A DNA stretch of 64,000 nucleotides from Armatimonadota bacterium (GTDB taxonomy: Bacteria > Armatimonadota > Fimbriimonadia > Fimbriimonadales > Fimbriimonadaceae). A program made the position numbers and the translations under genes. This document shows, piece after piece, positions 51,848 to 59,811 of the stretch (within the stretch, counting starts at the first letter, position 1; every line of letters starts with the position of its first letter). A model generated the notes under the pieces. That model saw only the letters and a list, made by a program, of their open reading frames with translations, did not search any database and was not told the DNA's origin. Location: positions 253,375 through 317,374 of the forward strand of contig JAFDWS010000001.1 in assembly GCA_018268375.1 (NCBI GenBank), written 5' to 3'.

Positions 51848-52564
51848 CTATTTGAGGACGGCGAAGAGCTTCTGGTCGAGATCCGAGTTGACTTTGATGT
51901 CGACGTCGTACAGCCGCGACACCGTGACCTTCTCTTTCACCGGACCATCGCCGAGTTCCGCTTCCTGGCTCAAGGCGTATCGTTTCAAGTCACCGTCGGC
52001 GGTGATATAGATCCCGAAATCGGCGTTCGTCTCGGACTTGGAGTTCAAACGCCAGCGCCCCACGATCTTATAGACCTTTTGGCCGTTCAAATCGATCTCC
52101 CCCATGAGCTTCATCGATGTGAGCTGGTCCCGGAACAACTGGAGGTCGCGCATGTCGCTCACGACCAAATCTAGGATCGGCGAGCGTTCGACGACGCTCT
52201 CCGAGACATCGCGATAGATGTCGCCCAAGCTTTTGTCCCCAACCGGTTCAGTGAGCCTGAGCTTGTCGCCCCGATGGTCTTCCAGGCCGATTGGCTTGTT
52301 GTAGCTGAACTCCTTGCCGTCGCTCGTGACGATGTACGGCATCGCGACGCCGTCAACGATTTGGCGCAGGTAGATCTTTTTCGGGCGCTCGACCTGGAAC
52401 TTGGCTGCGATATTGATCTGCCGCGCGCCGACCTTGAGGGTCGTGTTGCAGTCACCGGAGAGGGTCTTGGCGTCGTGATATCGGGCGATCATCTTGGATA
52501 TGACCGTTCCTGCAGTCGGCGGCGAGTCTTGATGTAGGGCGAGGAGGAAAACGGGGGTCAGCAT
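51848..52564 (-). CDS. Secreted LolA-like (DUF2092-type) protein
   Basis: 238 residues with a short signal (MLTPVFLLALHQ). Beta-strand pattern: ISKMIARYHDAKTLSGDCNTTLKV, KFQVERPKKIYLRQ, YIVTSDGKEFSYNKP and later GDLKRYALSQEAEL, as in half-barrel lipoprotein carriers. Its role may be lipid handling in the periplasm. It sits between pduO and feoA with short gaps, so the order is probably operonic but functionally mixed. Confidence 0.6.
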   Translation of the reverse strand: MLTPVFLLALHQDSPPTAGTVISKMIARYHDAKTLSGDCNTTLKVGARQINIAAKFQVERPKKIYLRQIVDGVAMPYIVTSDGKEFSYNKPIGLEDHRGDKLRLTEPVGDKSLGDIYRDVSESVVERSPILDLVVSDMRDLQLFRDQLTSMKLMGEIDLNGQKVYKIVGRWRLNSKSETNADFGIYITADGDLKRYALSQEAELGDGPVKEKVTVSRLYDVDIKVNSDLDQKLFAVLK

Positions 52565-52567
52565 AGG

Positions 52568-53113
52568 TCAATCGCTTTTCGTCCAGACTGGCTCAGCATA
52601 TCCTGAGTCCGCGTTTGCTGTTCGCGCGGCAATGAACAGCCAATCAGAAAGACGGTTCAGAAACGCTAGGATTTCGGCCCTGACGGGGCGCGCTTCCGAC
52701 AAGGACACAACCTTCCTCTCCGCCCTTCGACACGAGGCTCTGACCAAATGGACGCGAGCCGCCATTTCCGAGCCGCCAGGCAGGATGAACTGTTTCAGCT
52801 CGGGCAGGATCTTCGACTGCATGTCGATCGAGCGCTCCAAGTCCTCGGTTATCGTCCCAAGGTTCGCCTTGTGGCTTTGCTTGTGGCCGTCCGGCGACGC
52901 AATCTCGGCACCAACCTCGAAGAGCAGGTTTTGAATCCGGGCCAGAAAGAAGTCGAGGGGCCATTCCTTTGTCACGACCCTCAGCCACCCCAAGGCGGCA
53001 TTCAGCTCATCCAAGCTGCCGACGCAACCGATCAAGGGGTCGGCCTTTGTCGCCCTGCTGCCGCCGATCAGGCCCGTCGTGCCGTCGTCGCCGGTCTTCG
53101 TGTAGATCTTCAA
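52568..53113 (-). CDS. Cob(I)alamin adenosyltransferase, PduO type
   Basis: 181 residues from TTG. Converts cob(I)alamin to adenosylcobalamin. Seen: IYTKTGDDGTTGLIGGSRATK (ATP-binding motif), GSLDELNAALG, LFEVGAEIA, FILPGGSEMAARVHLVRASCRRAERKVVSL and FLNRLSDWLFIAAR. The TTG overlaps the wecG stop codon as TTGA, so translation is coupled. This start matches the family N-terminus; the longer frame from 53203 is the wecG region out of frame. Confidence 0.92.
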   Translation of the reverse strand: MKIYTKTGDDGTTGLIGGSRATKADPLIGCVGSLDELNAALGWLRVVTKEWPLDFFLARIQNLLFEVGAEIASPDGHKQSHKANLGTITEDLERSIDMQSKILPELKQFILPGGSEMAARVHLVRASCRRAERKVVSLSEARPVRAEILAFLNRLSDWLFIAARTANADSGYAEPVWTKSD

Positions 53114-53859
53114 CGAGGCTCCCTCAGGACGAGCGAGACGAAGCGGGGCAACATCTTGACCTTCTCGAACTTCGACGGGTTGAGGATGAGCCGCCATAGC
53201 CATTCCAGCTTCAAAGCAATGACAAGTTTTGGTGCCCTTTTCGTTCGGCCGCTGAAGACGTCGAACGAACCGCCAACGCCCATCGCCACCTTGGCACCGA
53301 TCACTTCCCGGGTCTTGGTGATGAACTTCTCTTGGCGCGGAATCCCCATCGCCACGAAGAGGATGTCCGGCTTGCTCGCCGCCACTTCCGCGGCCACCAC
53401 AAGGTCGTCGTCTGCCGGAAAATAACCATGCCGCGTGCCAACGATGTTGCAGCCGGGATGGCGAAGCCTTTGCTTCTCGGCTGCCATCTCCGCCACCCCT
53501 GGGGCGGCGCCGAGGAAGTACAAGCGATGTCCGCGCTCAGAGCTCAAGCGGCAAATGCGGTCCATCAAGTCGACACCGCTCACCCGCCGCACCGTTCCCG
53601 CCCCCTTTCGCCGCAAAGCCCAGACGACGCCTTGGCTGTCCGGCGTGGCCAGATCGCACGACTCGTAAACCGAACGCAACTCGGAATCCTCGGCGGCTAT
53701 GGCGAATCCCGAAGCGTCGGCCGTCACCACCGTGTGGGTTCCGCCTTCGGCCACCATGCGGTCAATTTCCTGGACCGTGCCGTCCATGTCCAGCAGCGAG
53801 ACGCGGACGCCCAAGAGAGTCTGCGTCGGTACTTCCTTGTGTGCCTGCTGCGTGGTCAT
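53110..53859 (-). CDS. WecG/TagA/CpsF family glycosyltransferase
   Basis: 249 residues. GT26 family, which adds an N-acetyl-mannosaminuronic acid-type sugar to lipid-linked GlcNAc in envelope polymers. Seen: TVVTADASGFAIAAEDSELRSVYE, CDLATPDSQGVVWALRR, VSGVDLMDRIC, RLYFLGAAPGVAEMAAEKQ, GTRHGYFPADDD, DILFVAMGIPRQEKFI and GVGGSFDVFSGRTKRAP with the typical KxxRAP. ATG 53859 is chosen; 53889 and 53937 are weaker upstream starts. Confidence 0.9.
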   Translation of the reverse strand: MTTQQAHKEVPTQTLLGVRVSLLDMDGTVQEIDRMVAEGGTHTVVTADASGFAIAAEDSELRSVYESCDLATPDSQGVVWALRRKGAGTVRRVSGVDLMDRICRLSSERGHRLYFLGAAPGVAEMAAEKQRLRHPGCNIVGTRHGYFPADDDLVVAAEVAASKPDILFVAMGIPRQEKFITKTREVIGAKVAMGVGGSFDVFSGRTKRAPKLVIALKLEWLWRLILNPSKFEKVKMLPRFVSLVLREPR

Positions 53860-53945
53860 CAAAGAATGAGGACGAGTGTACCGGGACATTCGAACGGGGC
53901 CCGCTCTATGACAATCGCGTATTATCCGAAACAACACACAGGGCT

Positions 53946-54716
53946 ATGCCAACAACAGTTCGATTGATCGTCCGACGGCAGAGCCGCAGTGGCGGCGAGG
54001 AGAGATACGACTCCTTCGACATTCCGTTCACACCCTACATGAACGTCATCTCGGCGCTCATGGAAGTCCGCAAGAACCCAGTGACCACAGGGGGCGCGGC
54101 TGTAGAGCCACCAGCCTGGGAGGCCGCGTGCCTCGAAGAGGTCTGTGGCTCTTGCTCAATGAACATCAATGGCCGCGTGCGCCAGGCTTGCACGGCACTG
54201 ATCGAGGAAGTCGGCGATATCGTTGGTGACCGGTACGAAGTGACCCTTGAGCCCATGCGCAAGTTCCCTCTCGTCCGCGACCTGATCGTCGACAGGAGCC
54301 GGATGTTCGAGGCTTTGATCAAGGTGCATGGCTGGGTGCCCATCGACGGCTCGTACGACCGTGGAATGGCCCCTCCCCAGGACGACGACGTCCGCAAGTT
54401 GCGCTACGAGCTTTCGCGGTGCATGACGTGCGGCTGCTGCTTGGAGGCTTGCCCCCAAGTCAGTGAGCGGACCTCGTTCGTGGGTCCCCAGGCGATCGGT
54501 CAGGCGTTGCTGTTCAACCTCCATCCCGTCGGCCAGACGTTGGCCCACGACCGGATCGACTTCCTGACCAGCGAGGAAGGAATCACCAACTGTGGCAACG
54601 CTCAAAACTGCGTGAAGGTGTGCCCCAAGGAGGTGCCCCTCACCAAAGCGATTGCCGAGATGAACAGGCAGACGACCGTCAGCAAGGTCCGGCAATGGCT
54701 CGGACTCGGCAAGTAG
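53946..54716 (+). CDS. sdhB: Succinate dehydrogenase/fumarate reductase iron-sulfur subunit
   Basis: 256 residues. The N-terminal [2Fe-2S] domain has CLEEVCGSCSMNINGRVRQAC. The C-terminal part binds [4Fe-4S] and [3Fe-4S] clusters via CMTCGCCLEACPQVS and CGNAQNCVKVCPKEVPL. It transfers electrons between the flavoprotein and the membrane subunit in the TCA cycle. sdhA and sdhC are not next to it: upstream is the divergent wecG and downstream the split DsbD. Either those genes are elsewhere or the subunit lies at the end of a rearranged locus. Confidence 0.92.
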   Translation: MPTTVRLIVRRQSRSGGEERYDSFDIPFTPYMNVISALMEVRKNPVTTGGAAVEPPAWEAACLEEVCGSCSMNINGRVRQACTALIEEVGDIVGDRYEVTLEPMRKFPLVRDLIVDRSRMFEALIKVHGWVPIDGSYDRGMAPPQDDDVRKLRYELSRCMTCGCCLEACPQVSERTSFVGPQAIGQALLFNLHPVGQTLAHDRIDFLTSEEGITNCGNAQNCVKVCPKEVPLTKAIAEMNRQTTVSKVRQWLGLGK

Positions 54717-54786
54717 AGAAAAGGGGCCCAACTGAACCCGGCCACGAAACTTTTGTGCTTCAATCTGGGTTAGACAACTAGACCTG

Positions 54787-54804
54787 GACGGGTGCCGACC
54801 CGTC
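54787..54804. other. Hairpin between sdhB and the DsbD N-terminal gene
   Basis: A 7-bp perfect stem (54787-54793 with 54798-54804, loop GCCG) followed by TAAAA on the plus strand, 19 nt before the ATG at 54823. It lacks a T-run, so it is a weak terminator for sdhB at best, or a structure in the leader of the dsbD transcript. Confidence 0.4.
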
Positions 54805-54822
54805 TAAAACGGTGAGCACACG

Positions 54823-55266
54823 ATGAAAAGAACCCTCCTGACACTTGCACTTCTGAGCGCTACTCTTGCCTTCGCCGCGGTTCAGAGCGTCAGCTCGTCT
54901 GCTACGGTGGGAAAGGCCAAGGCCGGCAAGGTGCCGGTGACCGTGAACATTTCGATCCCTGACGGTTATCACATCTATGGCCCGCAGGCAGGAAAGACGG
55001 GAGTCGCGACCAGCATCAAGGTCAAAGGCCAAGATTTCAAGATCGCCAAGGCGACCTTCCCGAAGACCAAGCCCTTCAAAACTTTCGGCGAGGTCTCACA
55101 GGTTTATGAGAACCAGGTTTCCGTGCCGCTCGTGATCCAGCCCACGAAGAAGTTGAAGGGCAAACAGAAGATCATGCTCATGGTCACGACGCAGGCTTGC
55201 AACGACCGCACGTGCCTGCCGCCGGACACCAAGACTCTTGCCGTCACCGTGAACCTCGGCAACTGA
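54823..55266 (+). CDS. DsbD N-terminal (alpha) domain as a separate secreted protein
   Basis: 147 residues with a signal peptide (MKRTLLTLALLSATLAFAAV). The immunoglobulin-like DsbD-alpha domain is seen in VPVTVNISIPDGYHIYGPQAG and FPKTKPFKTFGEVSQVYENQVSVPL, with the redox pair in TTQACNDRTCLPPDTK (CxxxxC). In DsbD this domain relays electrons to periplasmic acceptors. Here it is encoded 13 bp upstream of the membrane/thioredoxin part, so the protein is split in two. Confidence 0.85.
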   Translation: MKRTLLTLALLSATLAFAAVQSVSSSATVGKAKAGKVPVTVNISIPDGYHIYGPQAGKTGVATSIKVKGQDFKIAKATFPKTKPFKTFGEVSQVYENQVSVPLVIQPTKKLKGKQKIMLMVTTQACNDRTCLPPDTKTLAVTVNLGN

Positions 55267-55279
55267 GCCAAACACCCCG

Positions 55280-56719
55280 ATGAAGCGAGTAACGAGACAC
55301 CTTTGGCTCAGGCTCTTCGGCCTCGTGGGGACGACCGTCGTCGCTGCCGTGGCTTTGGGCCAACAGGCCAATGTCGACCAAGCCCGCAGTCAAGGCCTGC
55401 TCCCGTACCTAGGCTTCTGTTTCATTGGAGGGCTCATCTCGCTGTTGACGCCCTGTGTGTTCCCGATCATCCCTGTCACCGTCAGTTACTTCTCCAAGCG
55501 TGAGGCGGGGCGTGCCCTGCCCGAAGCGCTCGCCTATAGTTTGGGCATTGTCGGAACGTTCACCGTCCTCGGCATCGGCGCCGCCCTTGTGTTTGGAGCG
55601 ACCGGAATCGCGACCTTCACCACAAACCCGTGGGTGAACCTCGTCCTCGGACTGATCTTTATCGCCTTGGCGCTCAACCTGTTCGGGCTCTTTGAGTTCC
55701 AGATTCCGTCCGCCCTCGCCCGCAAGACCGACCAGCAACGAACTCGCGGCGGCCTCGTCGGCCCGTTCTTCATGGGCATGACGTTCTCGCTGACCAGCTT
55801 CACCTGTACGGCCCCAATCGCCGGTTCCCTATTGCTGTCGGCGGCCAAGGGCGACCTTCTCTATCCCGCGCTTGGCATGACGACATACGGTCTCGCGTTC
55901 GCCGGGCCGTTCTTCCTCCTCGCTTTGTCGCCGTCTTCGATCAGCAAGATGCCGAGAGCGGGCGACTGGTTGAACACGGTCAAGCCGGCGCTGGCCTTCA
56001 TTGAGCTCGCCGCAGCCGTCAAGTTCCTTTCCAACGCTGACCTCGGGTTTGAACTGGGCTTGATCACGCGGCCTGTGTTCTTGGCTCTGTGGTCGGCCAT
56101 TTTTGTCGGGCTTGCCCTGTACCTGCTCGGAGTGCCGAAGTCCTTGAAAAAGGTCGGCATCGGCAGAAGAGTCTTGGGCGCGGGCGCACTATCCGTGAGT
56201 GCCGTGCTCGGGCTCGCCATCGCTGGCCTGCCCGTACTGGGAGTCAAGGCGGTGCCGCTCGGTGTCGTCGAATCCTTCCCGCCCCCCGATCCTTATCCCG
56301 CCAAGACCTCGGACAAGGTCGCTCAGAACAGCGCTCCCAAGATCACCAAGAACCCAGAAGGACGGCTCGAGGCCAAATCGTACGACGAGGCCCTGGCCTT
56401 GGCGAAGGAAACAGGCCGGACTATCTTCGTCGACTTCACCGGCGTGACCTGCATCAACTGCCGACTCATGGAGAAGCACGTTTTCCCCGAGGCCCCGGTC
56501 AAGGCTGCCATGGACAAGATGATCTATGTACAGCTCTACACCGACCGACCGACCGAGTCGGACGCGCAGAACAAAGTGCTCCAAGACAAGCTCGCCCACA
56601 ACATCGCCTTGCCGACCTACGTCCTCGTGACGCCCGAGGGCAAGGTCATTGACAAGTACGAGGGCTTGTCGCCGACCGTCGAAGAGTTCGTGGGCTTCCT
56701 CAAGAAGGCAGCAAGCTAG
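55280..56719 (+). CDS. dsbD: Thiol:disulfide interchange protein DsbD, membrane and thioredoxin part
   Basis: 479 residues. A signal-like helix precedes an eight-helix CcdA-type membrane domain with the redox cysteines in LTPCVFPIIPVTVSYFSKREAGRA and SFTCTAPIAGSLLLS. After a Pro-rich linker the C-terminal thioredoxin domain has VDFTGVTCINCRLME (CxxC as CINC). It moves electrons from cytoplasmic thioredoxin to the periplasm. The N-terminal domain is the separate gene just upstream. kdsA starts immediately after its stop codon. Confidence 0.93.
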   Translation: MKRVTRHLWLRLFGLVGTTVVAAVALGQQANVDQARSQGLLPYLGFCFIGGLISLLTPCVFPIIPVTVSYFSKREAGRALPEALAYSLGIVGTFTVLGIGAALVFGATGIATFTTNPWVNLVLGLIFIALALNLFGLFEFQIPSALARKTDQQRTRGGLVGPFFMGMTFSLTSFTCTAPIAGSLLLSAAKGDLLYPALGMTTYGLAFAGPFFLLALSPSSISKMPRAGDWLNTVKPALAFIELAAAVKFLSNADLGFELGLITRPVFLALWSAIFVGLALYLLGVPKSLKKVGIGRRVLGAGALSVSAVLGLAIAGLPVLGVKAVPLGVVESFPPPDPYPAKTSDKVAQNSAPKITKNPEGRLEAKSYDEALALAKETGRTIFVDFTGVTCINCRLMEKHVFPEAPVKAAMDKMIYVQLYTDRPTESDAQNKVLQDKLAHNIALPTYVLVTPEGKVIDKYEGLSPTVEEFVGFLKKAAS

Positions 56720-57571
56720 ATGTCCGTCGGATTGAGCACGTTCCGGCTAGGCTCTATCGAAGTCGGCGGAGACAAACTCACGATCATCGCTGGCCCGTGC
56801 ATGGCGGAGTCTCTGGCTCTCTGTGAAGAAGTGGCAGGCCGCATGGTCGAGGCCTGCCGCAAATTCCAATTCAACTACGTTTTCAAGGCTTCTTACGACA
56901 AGGCTAACCGCTCCTCGGTGAATACAGAGAGGGGGAGAGGCATCGAAGAGGGACTGAGGATCATCTCTGAGGTCAAGTCCAAGTTCGCATTACCGACCAC
57001 GACCGATATCCACCTTCCTGAGCAAGCCGCCGAGGCGGCCGCGACCGTGGATCTCCTTCAAATTCCCGCCTTCCTTTCCCGGCAGAGCGACCTCTTGGAG
57101 GCGGCCGCCGCGACAGGGCGACCCGTCAACGTGAAAAAGGGGCAGTTTCTCGCTCCTTGGGACGCCAAGAACATCGTCGAGAAGCTCGAGGCCTACAGCG
57201 CGACCGGCATCATGCTGACCGAGCGCGGAACCACTTTTGGCTACAACACCTTGATCGTCGACATGCCCGGCTTGGAAACGATGAGAAGTTACGGGCATCC
57301 TGTCTGCTTCGACGCCACCCACTCCGCGCAGCGACCTGGCTCGCTTGGCGGGGCGACGGGCGGCGCCCGAGAAACGATCCCGGCCATGGCGCGAGCGGCG
57401 GTGGCGGTCGGAATCGACGCGCTCTTCCTCGAGGCCCATCCTGACCCTGCTCGGGCCCTGAGCGACGCGACGACGCAGTGGCCCCTCCGCCAGGTCGAGG
57501 ATCTCTTGGAGCAGGTCGCCTCGATCGATGCGGCCCGCCGCCTTCATACTAGTCCGGCAGCCGCTCTGTAA
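56720..57571 (+). CDS. kdsA: 3-deoxy-8-phosphooctulonate synthase (Kdo-8-P synthase)
   Basis: 283 residues. Condenses PEP with arabinose 5-phosphate to Kdo-8-phosphate for LPS inner core. Seen: IIAGPCMAESLALCEEVAGR, FKASYDKANRSSVNTERG, TTTDIHLPEQA, LLQIPAFLSRQSDLLEAAA, NVKKGQFLAPWDAKNIVEKLE, TERGTTFGYNTLIVDMPGLE and FDATHSAQRPGSLGG. Its ATG directly follows the dsbD stop. Presence supports an LPS-bearing outer membrane. It overlaps the convergent glycosyltransferase gene by 28 bp. Confidence 0.95.
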   Translation: MSVGLSTFRLGSIEVGGDKLTIIAGPCMAESLALCEEVAGRMVEACRKFQFNYVFKASYDKANRSSVNTERGRGIEEGLRIISEVKSKFALPTTTDIHLPEQAAEAAATVDLLQIPAFLSRQSDLLEAAAATGRPVNVKKGQFLAPWDAKNIVEKLEAYSATGIMLTERGTTFGYNTLIVDMPGLETMRSYGHPVCFDATHSAQRPGSLGGATGGARETIPAMARAAVAVGIDALFLEAHPDPARALSDATTQWPLRQVEDLLEQVASIDAARRLHTSPAAAL

Positions 57572-58593
57572 ACCTTCTCGGTCGCCTCCGCCATTTGCGC
57601 TGGCGTCCTTTCGGACAGGAAATACGCCTTTGCCGCCGATCCCAGGCTCTGGCACAAGCCTCGATCGCCCTTGAGCCGCATGAGTGCGGCCTTGAGTGCG
57701 TCGGAGTCACCGGGAGAGACGAGCAGACCAGTCGTCCCGTTGTTGACCGCCTCAGGTATTCCACCAACCTCCGAAGCGACCAGCGGGATCCCGAGCGACA
57801 TGCTCTCGAGGGTTGTGAGACCCAGAGCCTCGGGCCAAACGGAAGGCACGACGATCGCGTCCATGGCGACCATGACGTCAGCCACGTCGGCCACTTGGCC
57901 GTGGAAGAAGGCGTTCCTCCCTCCTTGTTGGCGGAGCTTGTCCTTGTCCGGCCCCTCTCCGAACACGTGAACACTCAGATCCGTGTCCCGACAGGCCCTC
58001 AAAAGGACGTCGATGCCTTTCTCAGGCACAAGTCGCGAAAACGAGCCTACGGCAAACTCGTCTGTGATTCCCAAGGCAGTGCGCGCTTCGTCGCGGCTCA
58101 AAGTTGGCACAAGTGGCGGGACACCGGTCTCCACTCGGCTCAGAGACTTCTCTGCGAGTCCCGATGTTCGGAGCGCCTCGACCACGGCACCGGAAACCCC
58201 GATGAAGCGGTCATAGAGCCGGCTGTACTGTCGCGCCCTCTTTGCCGGGAACGGGAGGGCAACGTGGCGAGTCAGCACTAAGCCGCGTTGCCGCCGCAAT
58301 CGAGCCGCCCAGGCGGGAACAAGATAGTCAGGCGAAAAGTGGACGCTGACGGCATCAAAACTTTGGTTTCGCAGCAGTCGCAGATAGAAGGCCAGAGCCG
58401 CGGGGTCTTGCTTCCAGCGCACCGATCCCGAGACCACCCTTCCTTGGTTGTGCTGGGCAAGGGGCGAGCCCGCCGGAGCAACCACCACCACCTCGTGGCC
58501 CCTCTCTCCCAAGGCTCCTGAGAGGTATGTGACGTACCGCTCGATGCCACCCCAGTCGTCCGGCATCGACGAACCGACTTGCAAGATCCGCAT
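57544..58593 (-). CDS. Glycosyltransferase family 4 protein
   Basis: 349 residues, GT-B fold. The N-terminal acceptor domain has DDWGGIERYVTYLSGALGERGHEV. The C-terminal donor domain has FAVGSFSRLVPEKGIDVLLRAC and the nucleotide-sugar signature PSVWPEALGLTTLESMSLGIPLVASEVGGIPEAV with the EX7E pattern. It transfers an unknown sugar in envelope polysaccharide synthesis. The gene is the last of a minus-strand run with the esterase and NIL genes. Confidence 0.9.
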   Translation of the reverse strand: MRILQVGSSMPDDWGGIERYVTYLSGALGERGHEVVVVAPAGSPLAQHNQGRVVSGSVRWKQDPAALAFYLRLLRNQSFDAVSVHFSPDYLVPAWAARLRRQRGLVLTRHVALPFPAKRARQYSRLYDRFIGVSGAVVEALRTSGLAEKSLSRVETGVPPLVPTLSRDEARTALGITDEFAVGSFSRLVPEKGIDVLLRACRDTDLSVHVFGEGPDKDKLRQQGGRNAFFHGQVADVADVMVAMDAIVVPSVWPEALGLTTLESMSLGIPLVASEVGGIPEAVNNGTTGLLVSPGDSDALKAALMRLKGDRGLCQSLGSAAKAYFLSERTPAQMAEATEKVYRAAAGLV

Positions 58594-58596
58594 GGA

Positions 58597-59499
58597 CTAC
58601 GTCAAGTGCCGGAGCATCCAGCCGCGGTTGCGATCGACCATGCTCGGGTGCCAGTCGTGGCCGTAGTCGATTTCCGCGAGCTCCTTTTCGCCTGCGAGCG
58701 CCTCGAACACCGCTCTCACTTGTTCCGGCTTCACGGCCGGATCCTTGAGCCCAGCACTGACCAGCGTCGGCACCTTGCATCGCGTGGCAACGTTGACCGT
58801 ATCGAAAAACTCAAGCACCTTTAGAAGTTTCTCCCGGCCGCTCGGCTGGTGGTCAGCGAACTCCACGAGCTCCTTGAGGGGGTAGCGGTGAATGCGGTGG
58901 GCCAACACCCAGTGCATAGCGGAAAGGAACGGGAAGTCAGCGCAAACGCAACGCACGCGAGGGCAAAACGCCCCAAGCCAGATGGCGATGCCTCCGCCTT
59001 GGCTCAGCCCCATCGCTGCCAAGCGGCCGGCGTCCACCTCTGGCTGAGCCTCGAGAATGCGCATGGCGATCACCGAGTCTTGGAACATGCGCCGAAAAAC
59101 CCAAGTCGACTCGCTGCCCGCGCCCTCAGCAAAGTAGCCCCGCGAGGGAACGTAGTCCTCCTGGTGGAAGGCTGACTCGCCGAACAAGTTCACGCTCAGG
59201 CTCACAAACCCTTCTCGAGTTCCGTACTCGTTGGGCAGCATGGACCAGCGTCCATAAGGCGGCACCCAAAGGAATCCTGGGTTCTTGGTGCCTTCGGAAG
59301 GGCACGCGATCCAGCCGTAGCGCGCTTCGCCCGTCACTCCGCGGAAGATGAACGATTCGATCTTGAAACCGGTTCGGAGGTAGTCGGTGGTGCCAGAACG
59401 AGTGAAGTCGAGGGGAGCTGCCTCCGCTTCCTCAAAGGTGGACGCCCAGAACTCGTCGAAGCCCTCGGGCACGAACGGCTTCAGCAGGCTTTCGTCCAT
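58597..59499 (-). CDS. Acetyl xylan esterase/cephalosporin deacetylase-like hydrolase (AXE1)
   Basis: 300 residues, no signal peptide. Catalytic triad of the AXE1 alpha/beta hydrolases: Ser in AAMGLSQGGGIAIWL, Asp in VSAGLKDPAVKPEQ, and His in DYGHDWHPS. Other parts match the family: FEFWASTFEEAE-like start and DSVIAMRILEAQPEVDAGRLAAMGLSQ. It removes acetyl groups from sugars. It starts 2 bp after the NIL-domain gene stop and precedes the GT4 gene by 3 bp. Confidence 0.88.
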   Translation of the reverse strand: MDESLLKPFVPEGFDEFWASTFEEAEAAPLDFTRSGTTDYLRTGFKIESFIFRGVTGEARYGWIACPSEGTKNPGFLWVPPYGRWSMLPNEYGTREGFVSLSVNLFGESAFHQEDYVPSRGYFAEGAGSESTWVFRRMFQDSVIAMRILEAQPEVDAGRLAAMGLSQGGGIAIWLGAFCPRVRCVCADFPFLSAMHWVLAHRIHRYPLKELVEFADHQPSGREKLLKVLEFFDTVNVATRCKVPTLVSAGLKDPAVKPEQVRAVFEALAGEKELAEIDYGHDWHPSMVDRNRGWMLRHLT

Positions 59500-59500
59500 G

Positions 59501-59743
59501 TCAGGCGGTGCCGACGGAGCGCTGGACCGCGTCGACGTGCATCCCGGTCGTCATCAGCCACGCTGTTGCCCGCTGAATCTCCTCTGTGGCGCCCTCGAGC
59601 CGCACTTGCATCCAACCGAAGTCCGAGTCGACGTTCGCCTTCGTGACGACCACCTTGCAGTCGAACTCGCGGCACAGTCGCCAGATCCAGGGTTGGGCGA
59701 CCTGTTCGCCACGTGCGGTCAAGTTGATGTCCACTTCGGCCAT
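59501..59743 (-). CDS. NIL-domain protein
   Basis: 80 residues that form one NIL domain: VDINLTARGEQVAQPWIWRLCREFDCKVVVTKANVDSDFGWMQVRLEGATEEIQRATAWLMTTGMHVDAVQ. NIL domains act as regulatory ligand-binding modules next to methionine ABC transporters; a stand-alone copy is unusual but known. I choose ATG 59743 since TATCCT ends 6 nt upstream; an alternative start at 59776 adds 11 residues. It is divergent from leuA. Confidence 0.75.
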   Translation of the reverse strand: MAEVDINLTARGEQVAQPWIWRLCREFDCKVVVTKANVDSDFGWMQVRLEGATEEIQRATAWLMTTGMHVDAVQRSVGTA

Positions 59744-59793
59744 GAGGTCAGGATACCAGGCAGACTTGGCCACCATTTGAACCTCTTGGCCCG

Positions 59794-59799
59794 TATAAT
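59794..59799 (+). promoter_or_regulatory. -10 element TATAAT of leuA
   Basis: A perfect TATAAT lies 12 nt before the leuA ATG (59812), with GGGGG between them as a possible ribosome site. The mRNA leader would be only about 5 nt. The divergent NIL gene has TATCCT at 59750-59755 on the minus strand. Confidence 0.6.
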
Positions 59800-59811
59800 A
59801 GGGGGACAGCC

